From NCBI GenBank assembly GCA_016584305.1, contig JACEEZ010019773.1, positions 121,001 to 185,000 of the forward strand: a stretch of DNA of 64,000 nucleotides. The letters are read 5' to 3'. The position numbers and the translations under genes were made by a program. Below the pieces are notes generated by a model. That model was not told the origin of the DNA and searched no databases. It saw only the letters and a program-made list of their open reading frames with translations. Origin of the DNA: Chionoecetes opilio (lineage: Eukaryota; Arthropoda; Malacostraca; Decapoda; Majidae). Position 1 is the stretch's first letter, and each line of letters starts with the position of its first letter. Shown here one piece after another: positions 1 through 9,429 of this stretch.

Positions 1-11
1 CGCCGCTGGTA

Positions 12-549
12 GTGGACGCGCCTGAATTCAGTGTACAGTTCAATGAGGCATGCCGGACATGGACGGTGATGTGGAAATGGACAAACGGAGTGACGCCAGA
101 CTGTTTGCACACCACTGTGATGCAGTACAACGTGTCCCTGTCCATGCGACAGGAGTTCAACGACGTACTGGAGACATGTATCGTGAACGGTTGGCTGGTG
201 CCTTACGACGAACAGCGGCACAGGGTGACGCGAGGACTCTTACTGCTCATGGCAGTTCGTCAAAACAACGGTGGTAAGGTGTGGCCCGTGCTCGACTACC
301 GTGAGCTCAATGACCACTCGAGAGCTTACAACTCAACTCAACGTTTGTGCCGATTAGCTGCGTAAGTGGCGTCGACATGGAGTAAATGTGGCTGTCCTTA
401 ACCTCCGTAAGGCCTACCTGCAGCTCCGTGTTGATCAGCAGCTATGGCCGTTTCAGACAGTGATAATGCAGGGTCAGCGAATACTGTCTGACTCGTCTTG
501 GATTCGGCCTCAACATAGCTCCATTGGTTATGAAGGCTGTTGTCTAGAC
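12..549 (+). pseudogene. LTR-element reverse transcriptase, N-terminal part
   Basis: Two frames together give the start of an RT palm. The first (12-365) ends with the motif PVLDYRELN. The second (from about 366 past 388) has NLRKAYLQL and WPFQTV. A frameshift joins them near 365-388. In related polymerases the NLRKAY position is DLRKAY, and its Asp is the first catalytic metal ligand. Here codon 400-402 is Asn, so the enzyme would be inactive even without the frameshift. The frame is cut at 549/550 by the hAT element and resumes at 3997, where the YVDD box is found. Neighbours confirm that both pieces belong to one polyprotein. Confidence 0.75.
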
Positions 550-1005
550 CAGTGCTCTTCAACCTTTTTTGATGTCGTCCACCCCTAGTAGTGATTTGGT
601 AAAAGCTGTCCACCACTATTTTTTTCTCTTTAAAATCTGACGGCTCTGACATTTTAAATCTAACTATCATTCTACAAAATATATAGGTAGGAAAAGGCAG
701 CTTTACTCTCATTTTAAAATTACAGTTTACGTATTCTTCAGTATAATAACCACTGATCTATATAACATGGATCGCGGAAGCCTGGCTCAGCACTGGTTCC
801 AACTGTCCGCCATCTTGTCATAACCAAAACAAAGCCTTGTTTCTGCGGCTCGCGTTGCTGTCTATCTGGTGTTATCGCCTCGTCATGCCAAGTTGTGCTT
901 GCTGTCTGGCTGTGTTATCACCTCGTCATGCCAAGCTGTGCTGCTATGTCCTGTACAAACAGACCAGGACCTGGAAGTGGCAAATCTTTCCACCTGTGAG
1001 TAACA

Positions 1006-1320
1006 CCACACACACACACACGCACCCACCACACACACACACACACACACCCACCACACCCACCCACCACACACCCACCCACAACACACACCCACCCACC
1101 ACACACACCCACCCACCACACACACACACCCACCACACACACACCCACCACACACACACACGCACCCACCACACACACGACCACACACACGCACCCACCA
1201 CACACACACACGCACACGCACCCACCACACACCCACGCACCCACCCACACACCCACACCACACACACCCAGACACCCACACCCACACCACACACACACCC
1301 ACACCCACACCCACTCCCCA
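1006..1320. repeat. CA/CCCA-rich microsatellite
   Basis: Irregular array of CA, CCACCA and CACCCA units, about 315 bp. The long His/Thr/Pro frames and their Val/Cys/Trp complements here are by-products of the repeat. Confidence 0.95.
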
Positions 1321-1468
1321 CCCAGCCCATCCACTCTTAATCCATCTACCCACTCCAGTCATCCACCTACTAGTTAAAAAAAAAATAAAGGTGGATATGG
1401 TATACTTTTTTTTATATAGGTAGATATAGATATAAGTATATTTTTTTATACTTGTTAACAATTAGTGG

Positions 1469-1606
1469 GGAACGGAAGCAGACCTGAGTGAGGTTATGAT
1501 ACAAATGATCATATATGATCATTTGTATCATACCGACCAGGTCTTTCCGAGTGCGGTTTGAAAAAGATCTTTGTATCATAACCGCACTCAGGTCTGTTTC
1601 CGTTCC
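1469..1606. repeat. Fold-back repeat with perfect 36-bp central-type palindrome
   Basis: Positions 1496-1531 are a perfect 36-bp palindrome beginning ATGATACAAATGATC. Around it, 1469-1503 and 1572-1606 are inverted copies (GGAACGGAAGCAGACCTGAG and complement). The segment can therefore fold as one long hairpin or as a cruciform. No coding sequence is seen. Confidence 0.9.
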
Positions 1607-1611
1607 GCGCG

Positions 1612-1852
1612 CTTCCTAATAAGCGGTGCTTGTTCTAATAGAGATAGCTTTATTTTGCGAAGAAAAAAAAAAGGAAAAAAAAGTATACCTTGTGGTTAAA
1701 GTTAGGTTAGGTTTCATTACAACCTGTAAGGTTAGGTTAGGTTTCATTGAAACCTATAAGGTTAGGTTAGGTTTCATTGAAACCTATAAGGTTAGGTTAG
1801 GTTTCATTAAAACCTATAAGGTTAGGTTAGGTTTCATTAATATAATTTTTTT

Positions 1853-1885
<33 letters not shown>

Positions 1886-1925
1886 GGCAAAATAAAACTA
1901 TCTCCATTGCAACAAGCACCTATTG
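1612..1925. repeat. Fold-back element enclosing TTAGG-type repeats and a poly-G tract
   Basis: About 40 bp at 1612-1655 (GGTGCTTGTT ... AGCTTTATTTTGC) recurs inverted at 1886-1925. The loop between holds the TTAGG-containing array and the 28-G run. Confidence 0.65.
1701..1841. repeat. 30-bp tandem repeat with paired TTAGG motifs, plus poly-G
   Basis: Five copies of a 30-bp unit, each containing GGTTAGGTTAGGTTTCATT and a near-palindromic GGTTTCATTGAAACC. TTAGG is the arthropod telomere motif, but here it occurs only as pairs in a longer unit. A run of 28 G follows at 1855-1882. Confidence 0.85.
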
Positions 1926-2372
1926 TAGGCCAAGAAAAAATAGTTGATGTCTCTTAAAACGACCGCGAAACTCGTCCATTATTACCAAAAGTTGTTTCGT
2001 AGTCTAAATGAAACCATAGTCGTTTCGTACACTCAGCTCAGAGTTGAACTTGACTACTAGAGTTACGAAACGACACCAGGTATGTACGAAAATACTCAAA
2101 ATCAGTGTACGAAACTAACTACTTTCAATTCAATATACCTAATTAAGAAAGGTTTTTTGATTAGGTCAAAGGTTTTTGATTAATTTAAACTTCCTGTAAT
2201 CCCCGAGAGTAGCTTCTATGGACCACTGTGGCTCGCGCCGTACCCGTGGCGGCGGCGGTACGGGGCTAGCGCCGTTATAGTGGACGAGAACTGCGCGTTC
2301 GCTCATTAGGTCAGACACACACACACTCGGTGGTTCGCTCATTAGGTCTGTACACTGCACTCTTAGCCTCTC

Positions 2373-2800
2373 GCTTTACCACATACACCACACCTGTCAC
2401 TACACACTTGTACGGCCTCGCAACAACACCTGTAAGACGGCCTCGCAGACACCCTGTCACTACACACCTGTACGGCCTCGCAAGACACCTGTCACTACAC
2501 ACCTGTACGGCCTCGCAACACACCTGTCACTACACACCTGTACGGCCTCGCAACACACCTGTCACTACACACCTGTACGGCCTCGCAAGACACCTGTCAC
2601 TACACACCTGTACGGCCTCGCAACACACCTGTCACTACACACCTGTACGGCCTCGCAACATACCTGTCACTATACACCTGTACGGCCTCGCAAGGCACCT
2701 GTCACTACACACCTGTACGGCCTCGCAACAACCTGTCACTAAACACCTGTACGGCCTCGCAAGACACCTGTCACTACACACCTGTACGGCCTCGCACACA
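2373..2800. repeat. Minisatellite, unit about 33 bp
   Basis: About 13 tandem copies of a unit containing CACCTGTCACTACACACCTG then TACGGCCTCGCAA. Small length differences (one to four bases, between CGCAA and the next CACCTG) shift the frame between units. It lies within the 751-3130 element. A GTA-rich tract follows at 2885-2985. Confidence 0.9.
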
Positions 2801-3205
2801 CTCACACACACCTGTTGCTCTGTGTACACCGTCACTACAATGACTTGAAAACGTTCGAACGAATGCAATAGGTTGGAAGTTTAGAGCTAGTTGAGTTAGT
2901 AGTAGTGTTAGTATAGTAGTTGTAGGTGGTAATAGTAGTAGTAGGTGGTAATATAGTAGTAGTAGTAGTAGTAGGTGGTAATATAGGCTATCACATGCCA
3001 GCAGCCAACACCCAGCCACTGCCTGGCCGGCCCATGTATTTGTTTTGGTTATTTCAAGATGGCGGCTGGTGACTTCAGTATCTCGGCCACAGCTAGCCCA
3101 GATCTGCGATCCATGTTATATAGATCAGTGATAATAACACATGCAGTCTAAAACTATAAATATACAAGGACAAATTAAACTTACCTTCGGAATTACAAAC
3201 AAAAA

Positions 3206-3729
3206 TCAGTGGCTTGGCTGCTGATGCAATTTGTCTGCTATCAGCTTAAATCGAGGCATCAGACAATTTTCAAGTGCAACCCGCATAGGAGGATCCAAAT
3301 TCAGAATGGCATTCCTTTTCTATGCCTTGATTAAAACTGCTTTGCTTACACAGAAACTATGTTGGCATCTGCACAAACATGGCTGTTGCCTTCTCAGCTT
3401 ACTCCTTGTAGTCCTGACTATCAAGCAGGACAACCCAGCAATGCAATGCATAGGATGGCCAAATGTTTTGAAAGCTGCTTTTTTATAATAATCCACTGGA
3501 AGCTCCAATAGGGCATCAGAATGATCAGTTCCATCATCTGAGAATTGATGAAGCTTCCACATGTTAGAGGTCTGAGGTGGTCTTGGAAATAGAAGTCAAG
3601 GTTTTCCTGCATCAAAGTGAGGTGTCTGGTAATCCAGGGGGACATTCGTACCTCCAGTGTCTGCTGTGCTGTCTGCATACAATGTTCCCAGCCACTACCA
3701 GCCACCCATAGAGGTATCAAAGACTTCAA
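3206..3729 (-). pseudogene. hAT transposase C-terminal remnant
   Basis: Minus-strand frames read towards a stop at 3206-3208. The last roughly 30 residues contain LDPPMRVALENCLMPRF followed by a QPSH-type end. This is the pattern of hAT-family C-terminal (dimerisation) segments: an LNxxPxLRxAL-like motif, a PRF motif, then a short basic tail ending QPSH. Upstream frames 3320-3562 and 3421-3729 overlap and are shifted against each other, so the gene is broken. Orientation and position inside the 550-3988 element fit its own transposase. The catalytic RNase-H-fold residues are not visible and were probably lost or replaced by the 751-3130 insertion. The family assignment is from motif memory only. 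Confidence 0.55.
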
Positions 3730-3996
3730 AATCAGAACAACACCTCTTTTCCGTATTGCTTATAATTTTTTTCACCTTCAGTCTGAATCCATGTATTTTC
3801 CCTATACGTACTTGTAAAAATATCCCCACCTTTACTTAGTTTTATACCATAGATTTATTTTCCCTTATCTATACCGACACGTGGGCATGCTCTCGTCCAC
3901 CCACCTGTCCACCCCAAGACAGCCGTCCACCCCTCATTCAGTCTCGTCCACCTTTAGGTGGACCGTCCACCCAGGTTGAATAGCACTGGTCTAGAC

Positions 3997-4985
3997 CATT
4001 CTGGCTCAGAACCCGGAGATTGAGCGTGCAGTTCTGCCATACGTTGACGACTTTTTAGTGGACAAGGACCTTGTCAGTGTAGAGTGTGTCGCTGCGCATT
4101 TCGCTGCCTTCGGGTTGGAGTGCTAGAATCTGGACCGTGCGGTTGATGGGGCGCGGCTGCTTGGGCTGCGTGTGAAGTCAGCCCGCGGCCAGTTGCAGTG
4201 GACACGCGACAAACCAGTCAACTCACCACCGACAGGAGTGACGCACCGTGCTGTTTTTGCATGGTGCGGTCGGTTGGTCGCGCATCTGCCAGTGGGCGGC
4301 TGGCTCCGACCAGCAGCTGCGTGGCTGAAACGCTGGGCAAACGCACTACACGTGGCTGGGACAGCGGATTATTTGCGTAAGCAAATGGAGTGTGTGGCGA
4401 CGCGACTGGTCAAGGAGGATCCATGTCATAGCCTCTGGTGCGTGCACGGCAACCGGGCAGTTGTGTGGACCCAGTACTCTAGCTGCCAGGGTTGTTGTGG
4501 AGACGCCGCAAGGTTACACCATTGAGGATGAGTGCTGGCTGTGGCGGGACAACAGCTCACACATGAACATGGCGGAGTTGGATGCTGCGGTCCGTGGCGT
4601 CAATCTGGCCATCGCATGGGGCATACGGACCATTGAGCTGTGTACAGACTCTGCGACTGTCCATCGCTGGATTGACGATGCATCGAGTGGCCGCGCACGC
4701 CTTTGAATCAAGGCGCACGGAGAGATGTTGATCCGCCGCCGTGTCGACGTCATTCGACCGCTGGTGACTGAGCTGGGATTGGTTATGTCTGTGACACTCG
4801 TCTGGTCTACAGAAAACCGTGCTGACGCGCTCACACGCATCCTGAAGAAGTGGATGCAGAGTGACAAGCTAGCAGTAGGCACAGCAGCAGTTGGCGAACA
4901 GGACATCACCGTGACCAATATTGGTGACGTCCACATACGTGCTGGTAATCCTGGCATCCGGCGCACTGTTTTTTGCGCGGAGTGA
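3997..4985 (+). pseudogene. LTR-element RT C-terminal part and RNase H
   Basis: Continues the polyprotein interrupted at 549. The RT active-site box YVDD is encoded at 4040-4051, followed by the thumb/connection region with GVTHRAVFAWCGRL and LPVGGWLRPA. RNase H follows, with AELDAAVRGVNLA (the catalytic Glu motif) and CTDSATVHRW (a catalytic Asp motif). The first RNase H Asp, expected near 4467-4480, is not readable because of a frameshift. A stop at about 4703 separates the RNase H from its C-terminal part (4725-4985, ending in the tether to integrase). The role was to copy element RNA into DNA and to remove the RNA strand. The copy is non-functional. Confidence 0.75.
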
Positions 4986-4989
4986 AATC

Positions 4990-6019
4990 TCTAGGGCTGT
5001 AACGAGGGTCGAGGCTGTGTGATGTGTGTCGGACCATTGACCCGGCTCCGGTAAAGTGGCGGCACGGGTCTTTGAATGTGACGGAGACGTGGTGGCGTTT
5101 GGCTATAGACGTTACTCGCCACCTTGATTGCGCCTATCTGTCTATCGTCGCCTGTGGGCCGTCCCGGTTCTGCATATGGAGGCAGTTACGCTGTCCAGAT
5201 GGAAACAGTCGTTGAACAGCTGGAGCAGGTGTTCTATGAGCGAGGAGCGCCCGTCGAACTGCTCATCGATAACTATTCCATTTTCCGTGGCCGGCGATTC
5301 GCAGCATTCTCAGCATGTTGGGGCGTTTCACTACGCTTCAGGGCGGTGTATGCACCGTCCGGCAATGGCATTGTCAAGAGGAATCACCGCACAGTGAAGG
5401 TGATTGCCGCCAAGAAACAGTACTCTATTGCTGAAGCAGTCATCATCATCATCATCAGCAGCAGCAGCAGCAGCCTCTGAGTCCACTGCAGGACAAAGGC
5501 CTCCCCCCAACCTTCTCCCCTACTGCCGAAGCAATACATTTATATAATATCACACCCCGCGATGGAACAACTGTAACTGGGGCTCCTGTTAGCGGCGTAT
5601 ACCGTTACGAGCTGCGAGACTGTTTGCGGCCTACGGAAGAACAGCATGCCGTGGACACCGCGGCTGCCGATGACGGAGGCGAGAAATATATGACGGGAGA
5701 TGCTGTGTGGATCAAGACGCGCGGTGAGCGCTGCACCTCAGTGTCACAGCCCGCCGGCGTCTCCAGGGTGATCTCACCGAAGGTAGTGGAGATTTACGGG
5801 GTCCCGCATCACGTGAGGGACCTGAGGCACCACAATCGTACCTGGTCAGATGACGCCAGTCAGCTAGACTTGCACGAAGCTGGCGACGATCCCCCACTGT
5901 ATCTCAGCATACAAGAACAGCAACCGCAGCAGGCGCTGTCGGTTGAACCCGACCCTGTGGCGACAGAACAAGAAACTGTACAGCGGCGAAGTACGCGCGT
6001 TCGGCGCCAACCGCAATGA
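4990..6019 (+). pseudogene. LTR-element integrase
   Basis: A DNA-strand-transfer enzyme of the DDE/RNase-H fold. Visible parts: a CRTIDPAPVKWRHG zinc-domain end (from about 5024); a core with LLIDNYSIFRGRRFAAFSAC (the second catalytic Asp motif); then APSGNGIVKRNHRTVK. In related integrases the last motif reads GIVERNHRT with the catalytic Glu, so Lys here removes the third acidic residue. The frame is shifted near 5120 and interrupted at 5439-5520 by a short insertion. It resumes in the C-terminal domain (5624-6019) with EKYMTGDAVWIKTRG and ends in a basic tail just before the 3' LTR. Confidence 0.75.
5439..5520. repeat. Short insertion with CAT/CAG repeats in the integrase gene
   Basis: (TCA)n and (GCA)n followed by GTCCACTGCAGGACAAAGGC and CCTCCCCCC. 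Target duplication: TATTGCTGAAGCA (5426-5438) and TACTGCCGAAGCA (5521-5533), 11 of 13 identical. The duplication and small size suggest a SINE-like or template-slippage insertion. The GTCCACTGCAGGAC motif looks like a dispersed repeat. Confidence 0.6.
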
Positions 6020-6050
6020 TACTGCTGTGATCTTGCAGATCAGGGTGGGG

Positions 6051-6320
6051 TGTAATGTGCCTGTCTGTATATGTTGTGTGTGTGAATAGTTATCGAGGAT
6101 GTTAACTAGTGTGTGAGTGGAGTACCTGTACCCTTGTTATAACATGGTAGTTGTGAATCAATGGCTGAGGTGAGGTAGGGCGGCTAGCCAGGCGGAGAGG
6201 CAGTATTCTCCCTCCTCGCGAGCCGCCCTGACGTCCACAGCCAATATTACCATCTCGTGTACAGCACAATAAAGCAGCACAAGTTATTTTTTATTGTACA
6301 CTTCAATGTTGCACACTACA
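6051..6320 (+). repeat. 3' LTR of the Ty3/Gypsy-like element
   Basis: Starts TGTAATGTGCC right after the purine tract AGATCAGGGTGGGG and ends near CTACA, so it has TG...CA ends. A poly(A) signal AATAAA lies at 6268-6273. The second LTR is outside the window, so the end is approximate. Confidence 0.6.
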
Positions 6321-7400
6321 GCACCATACAGATAATAGAGAAATATAAAATGTGAATATTTACTTAACATATAATCCATTAGCCAGCCCTGGGATGTCAG
6401 TAGTGCGAGGTCAGGTCAAGTTCAGGTCACTTTTTTACTACCCCTGTGTGGCCATGTAGGGGAGGGTCCCCCTCGCCTAGTCGGACACTTCAAACATTCA
6501 GGCTTCCGGTCCCCTGTTGTTTATGTATATATACATGTTAGTGTAAATAACAACACACATTTATATAAACTACATATCATCCCTTGAAGGGAGGGTGTCA
6601 GAGGTACCCCATTATCTCATTGTCACCAAGGACGATCACACATCAAAGCCACCGGGCTTATAGTCAGGTCTGCTAGGTGTTGCCTTTTCTCTTGTCCTTT
6701 TCTGCTTCCGTGCTTTCCTGTTGATGTTTTGATATTATCCATTCTCCTCTTTGAAAGTTACAGCTTGGCCTGTTGAGGAAAATACGATGAATTCCAGAAA
6801 TTTGTTGGCCTTGTATCCAAAATTGTGCTCGATTATTGTGAGCTGGGACACGAATGTTACTCGCTTTAGGCCAGCAGATTTTAACCTGCTCTGATGTAGC
6901 CAGAGTTTGGAATGAAGTCAGAATGAATGAAGCCAACAAAAGCCAGAGGTTGGCAAGGCAGTTATCCGCAGTTGTCGTACATTTATATTAGAACATAAAA
7001 CGCAAAAAATGATACCGTATATAGAATGATTTAAGATAACAAGAAATATAAGGCAAGAGGAAAAAGTAGTCGTGGCAGGGTGAGTCTGGCCTTTAAATAC
7101 GCGGCCATTTAAATGGAAAGGAATGCCCTATACGCCAACCAGCGGGTAGTTCCGGCTGCGTCTGAACCCAATGAGCGCTGGCACAGAGCGTGCACCTACC
7201 CACCGCCGTAGATGTATGGCACTGGTACTGTGCGGGTTAACATGCACGCCAGCGTGCACCAATTTTTGTTGTTGTTTTGGCTAAATCAACTTATTTTGCC
7301 CTTAAAGGAAGTGAGAACATCTTGTGTCTTCAAAAAGCTCTTAAGTTGGTCAAATGGCATCCCTCCTGGCTGCACGGGGAGACCTCAGTCGTGTGCTATC
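6321..7400. other. No recognisable gene
   Basis: AT-rich, mostly unique-looking DNA. The open frame on the minus strand at 6673-6939 has no motif I recognise and no flanking splice or promoter evidence. I see no repeat arms or duplication here. Confidence 0.5.
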
Positions 7401-7409
7401 GCCACATTT

Positions 7410-7604
<195 letters not shown>

Positions 7605-7856
7605 CATTCACCAGGAGTGAAAGAAAGATAATTCAACACACACACACACAGCTGTCAGCTCTGTGTAACAGACGTGCTCAAGAAGGCTCCTAACACAACT
7701 GGCTATTGTGACTGGCTGCTGTGGCCAAACAAGGACGCAGAGGACCCAAAAAGACCTTGAGTACTTTCATGTGAGAGCTATGCAGTTAAATAGTCTCGTC
7801 TCCATATGATTAGTCTAAAAAGTGATAAAATAGGAAATTAAAAAAGGTAAACAAAG

Positions 7857-7950
7857 ATGGAAGATCCCGCCAAAGCACCTGTCGTCGGTTTTGATACCAA
7901 AGATGTAACTTCAAAGATGACTTCGGATGTAACGGACTCCATCTGCGTGA

Positions 7951-7985
<35 letters not shown>

Positions 7986-9280
7986 GTATTAAACCGCTTA
8001 TCACCGCTCGAATTGTCGACTCAACATAATTGTATTATTTTCTCATTTTACTTTGGAATGCTTGGTTTTTAAGGAGTTTTGATGTATCCCATATTAAGAT
8101 ATAATATTATAAGGAAGGAGCCTGTGTTGCTAGTGATTTAGTGGTAGAAGGTATGTATTGTTTAAAATAGTGACTATTAGTGTTATGGCGTGGCCGCTGC
8201 TACGTCCCCCTGTCACCTCAACACCCTAAATCAACCTTATCTAAGGTGACACGCAGTGCTACACTGACCTAAATAGTGACATGTGTATAGAACTGCACTT
8301 CACAACCATATAATATATATATAATAATGAGCATTAGTCATGATAATAAGCAATACCTTTGGAAGCCACGGCTGAATCTGGCTCGTAGTAATTTGTTTAC
8401 CTTTCACTAGAACTTGAGCTTGAACTAGCTACACGGTCTGGTTGTGTTTGTGATTATTTCTCATTTATTTCACGAGTAAGAGCGGACCAAATTCAGCTGT
8501 AGTGCCAGTCACTGTTTACCTCCCAACATAGCTACACAGTGGTTGTGTTTGTAATTATTTCTCATTTATTTCACAATTTTTCCGTTTTTTTCATATTTTT
8601 CCACCCTTGGGAAAATACCCTCGCTATAACGACAATCGGCTTTAACGGACCACTCCTCCCACCCTTTAGTCCGTTATATCGAGGTTTGACTACTATTTAG
8701 AGTGGACGAATTAAATGGTAAACAAGGCGACGAAAAGGTAGTGAAAATGCATGCAGAAATTAATGCAGTACATAACAAGTGGAAAATGACACAAGAGTTA
8801 AATGCAAGATGAAAGAAAGACATGGAAGATAGAAAAAGAAAAAGACCAAGAAAGTTTACGTCAGATAATAGAAGATCAAGAAAATGAAAAGAAAAATCTG
8901 ACCAAAGAAGTAGTAAAAGTAATCAAACAAAAGGAAAATTTAGTTAGAGATACGGTGGACAAAAAGAAATGCATCATTTTTGGTCTCAAAGAAAAAGTGC
9001 TGCCCAAGAAAAACATAAGAGAAGAGGAAGAAAAGAAAGTGTCAAAAGAAATATTTAAAGTAGTAGAAGAAATTACGGAGATAGAAGAAGAAATAGAAGA
9101 GATACATAGGTTAGGCAAATATGAAGAGGGAGGGTCCCGCCCCAACAAGTTTAGGTTACAAATACAGCACAAGATATATTGTCTAAGGCATGGAAACTGG
9201 CAGAGACAAGAATATAAGAAAATATGGATAAGAAAAGATATGAATGAGGAAGAAAGAGCTAGATTGAATGTACTGTTTAA
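7857..9280 (+). pseudogene. LINE A ORF1 protein (coiled-coil RNA-binding type), interrupted
   Basis: ORF1 starts at 7857 with MEDPAKAPVVGFD and is cut at about 7953 by inserted DNA containing a 31-T run. It resumes near 8704. The stretch 8802-9280 is strongly charged (Lys/Glu-rich) and predicted as a coiled coil. A conserved block follows with CIIFGLKEK, EIHRLGKYEEGGSRP and IWIRKDMNEEERARLN. Proteins of this position in jockey-like elements bind the element RNA. The same block (CVINFGLKEK) occurs in the copy at 22146. The frame is cut at the TTAA (9277-9280) and continues after 12546. One in-frame stop occurs near 8810. Confidence 0.7.
7953..8703. repeat. Inserted non-coding DNA in LINE A ORF1, with Tigger-like 3' terminus
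   Basis: Begins with a T run (7953-7983). 8010-8240 is a diverged inverted copy of 23890-24130. The right end TCCGTTATATCGAGGTTTGA (about 8670-8690) resembles Tigger/pogo terminal repeats. The left terminus was not found, so the boundaries are approximate. Confidence 0.45.
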
Positions 9281-9429
9281 CCCATAAAGCGCGGCTATGC
9301 CCATTTGGTCTCTCACTAAGAAAACGCGAGTATGCCCAATTAGGCGGCCGCCAAATTCAAAAAGGTGGGCTAATTTTTCGGCCAGTGAAATCTGGCAACT
9401 CTACTTTAACTGAGAATGACCCGGGGGTC

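Larger units (their letters stand above)
751..3130. mobile_element. Inverted-repeat DNA element nested in the hAT, 8-bp target duplication
   Basis: A perfect 25-bp inverted repeat starts CACTGATCTATATAACATGG (751-775, complement at 3106-3130). The similarity continues more loosely inward to a CCGCCATCTTG motif and an ATAACCAAAACAAA motif near 836 and 3040. An exact 8-bp direct duplication ATAATAAC flanks it (743-750 and 3131-3138). An 8-bp duplication is compatible with hAT or P superfamilies; the termini are not the classic hAT CAGNG. The interior is simple-sequence and fold-back DNA with no coding signal. A roughly 45-bp tandem duplication sits at about 850-940. Confidence 0.8.
550..3988 (-). 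mobile_element. hAT DNA transposon with 8-bp target-site duplication
   Basis: The terminal inverted repeats are CAGTGCTCTTCAACC (550-564) and its near-complement GGTTGAATAGCACTG (3974-3988). They are flanked by an exact 8-bp duplication GTCTAGAC at 542-549 and 3989-3996. CAGTG termini plus an 8-bp duplication are hAT hallmarks. Removing the element and one duplication rejoins the RT frame of the host LTR element. A remnant transposase C-terminus is on the minus strand at 3206-3729. Much of the interior is a second inserted element (751-3130). Confidence 0.9.
1..6320 (+). mobile_element. Ty3/Gypsy-like LTR retrotransposon, 5' part outside window, split by nested insertions
   Basis: Domain order along the plus strand is reverse transcriptase, RNase H, integrase, then a 3' LTR. 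This is the Ty3/Gypsy order; Ty1/Copia has integrase first. The 5' LTR, gag and protease are not in the window. The RT is interrupted at 550-3988 by a hAT element and the integrase at 5439-5520 by a short insertion. Frameshifts lie near 365-388 and 4470. In-frame stops include the one after the RNase H motifs (about 4703). The element is a dead copy. The superfamily call rests on domain order and motifs; the exact clade is not determined. Confidence 0.8.

Noticed and set aside
837..1461. Long frames of His/Thr/Pro and, on the other strand, Val/Cys/Trp/Gly
   Set aside because: They are translations of the CA/CCCA microsatellite; several frames are open at once.
1701..1841. Telomere or chromosome end
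   Set aside because: TTAGG occurs only in pairs within a 30-bp unit, inside a fold-back within a transposon.
2330..2848. 172-codon frame with regular repeats, and possible CRISPR-like pattern
   Set aside because: It is a minisatellite with head-to-tail units and no unique spacers, in eukaryotic DNA. The frame is incidental.
6673..6939. 88-codon minus-strand frame
   Set aside because: No recognisable motif, splice or promoter context.
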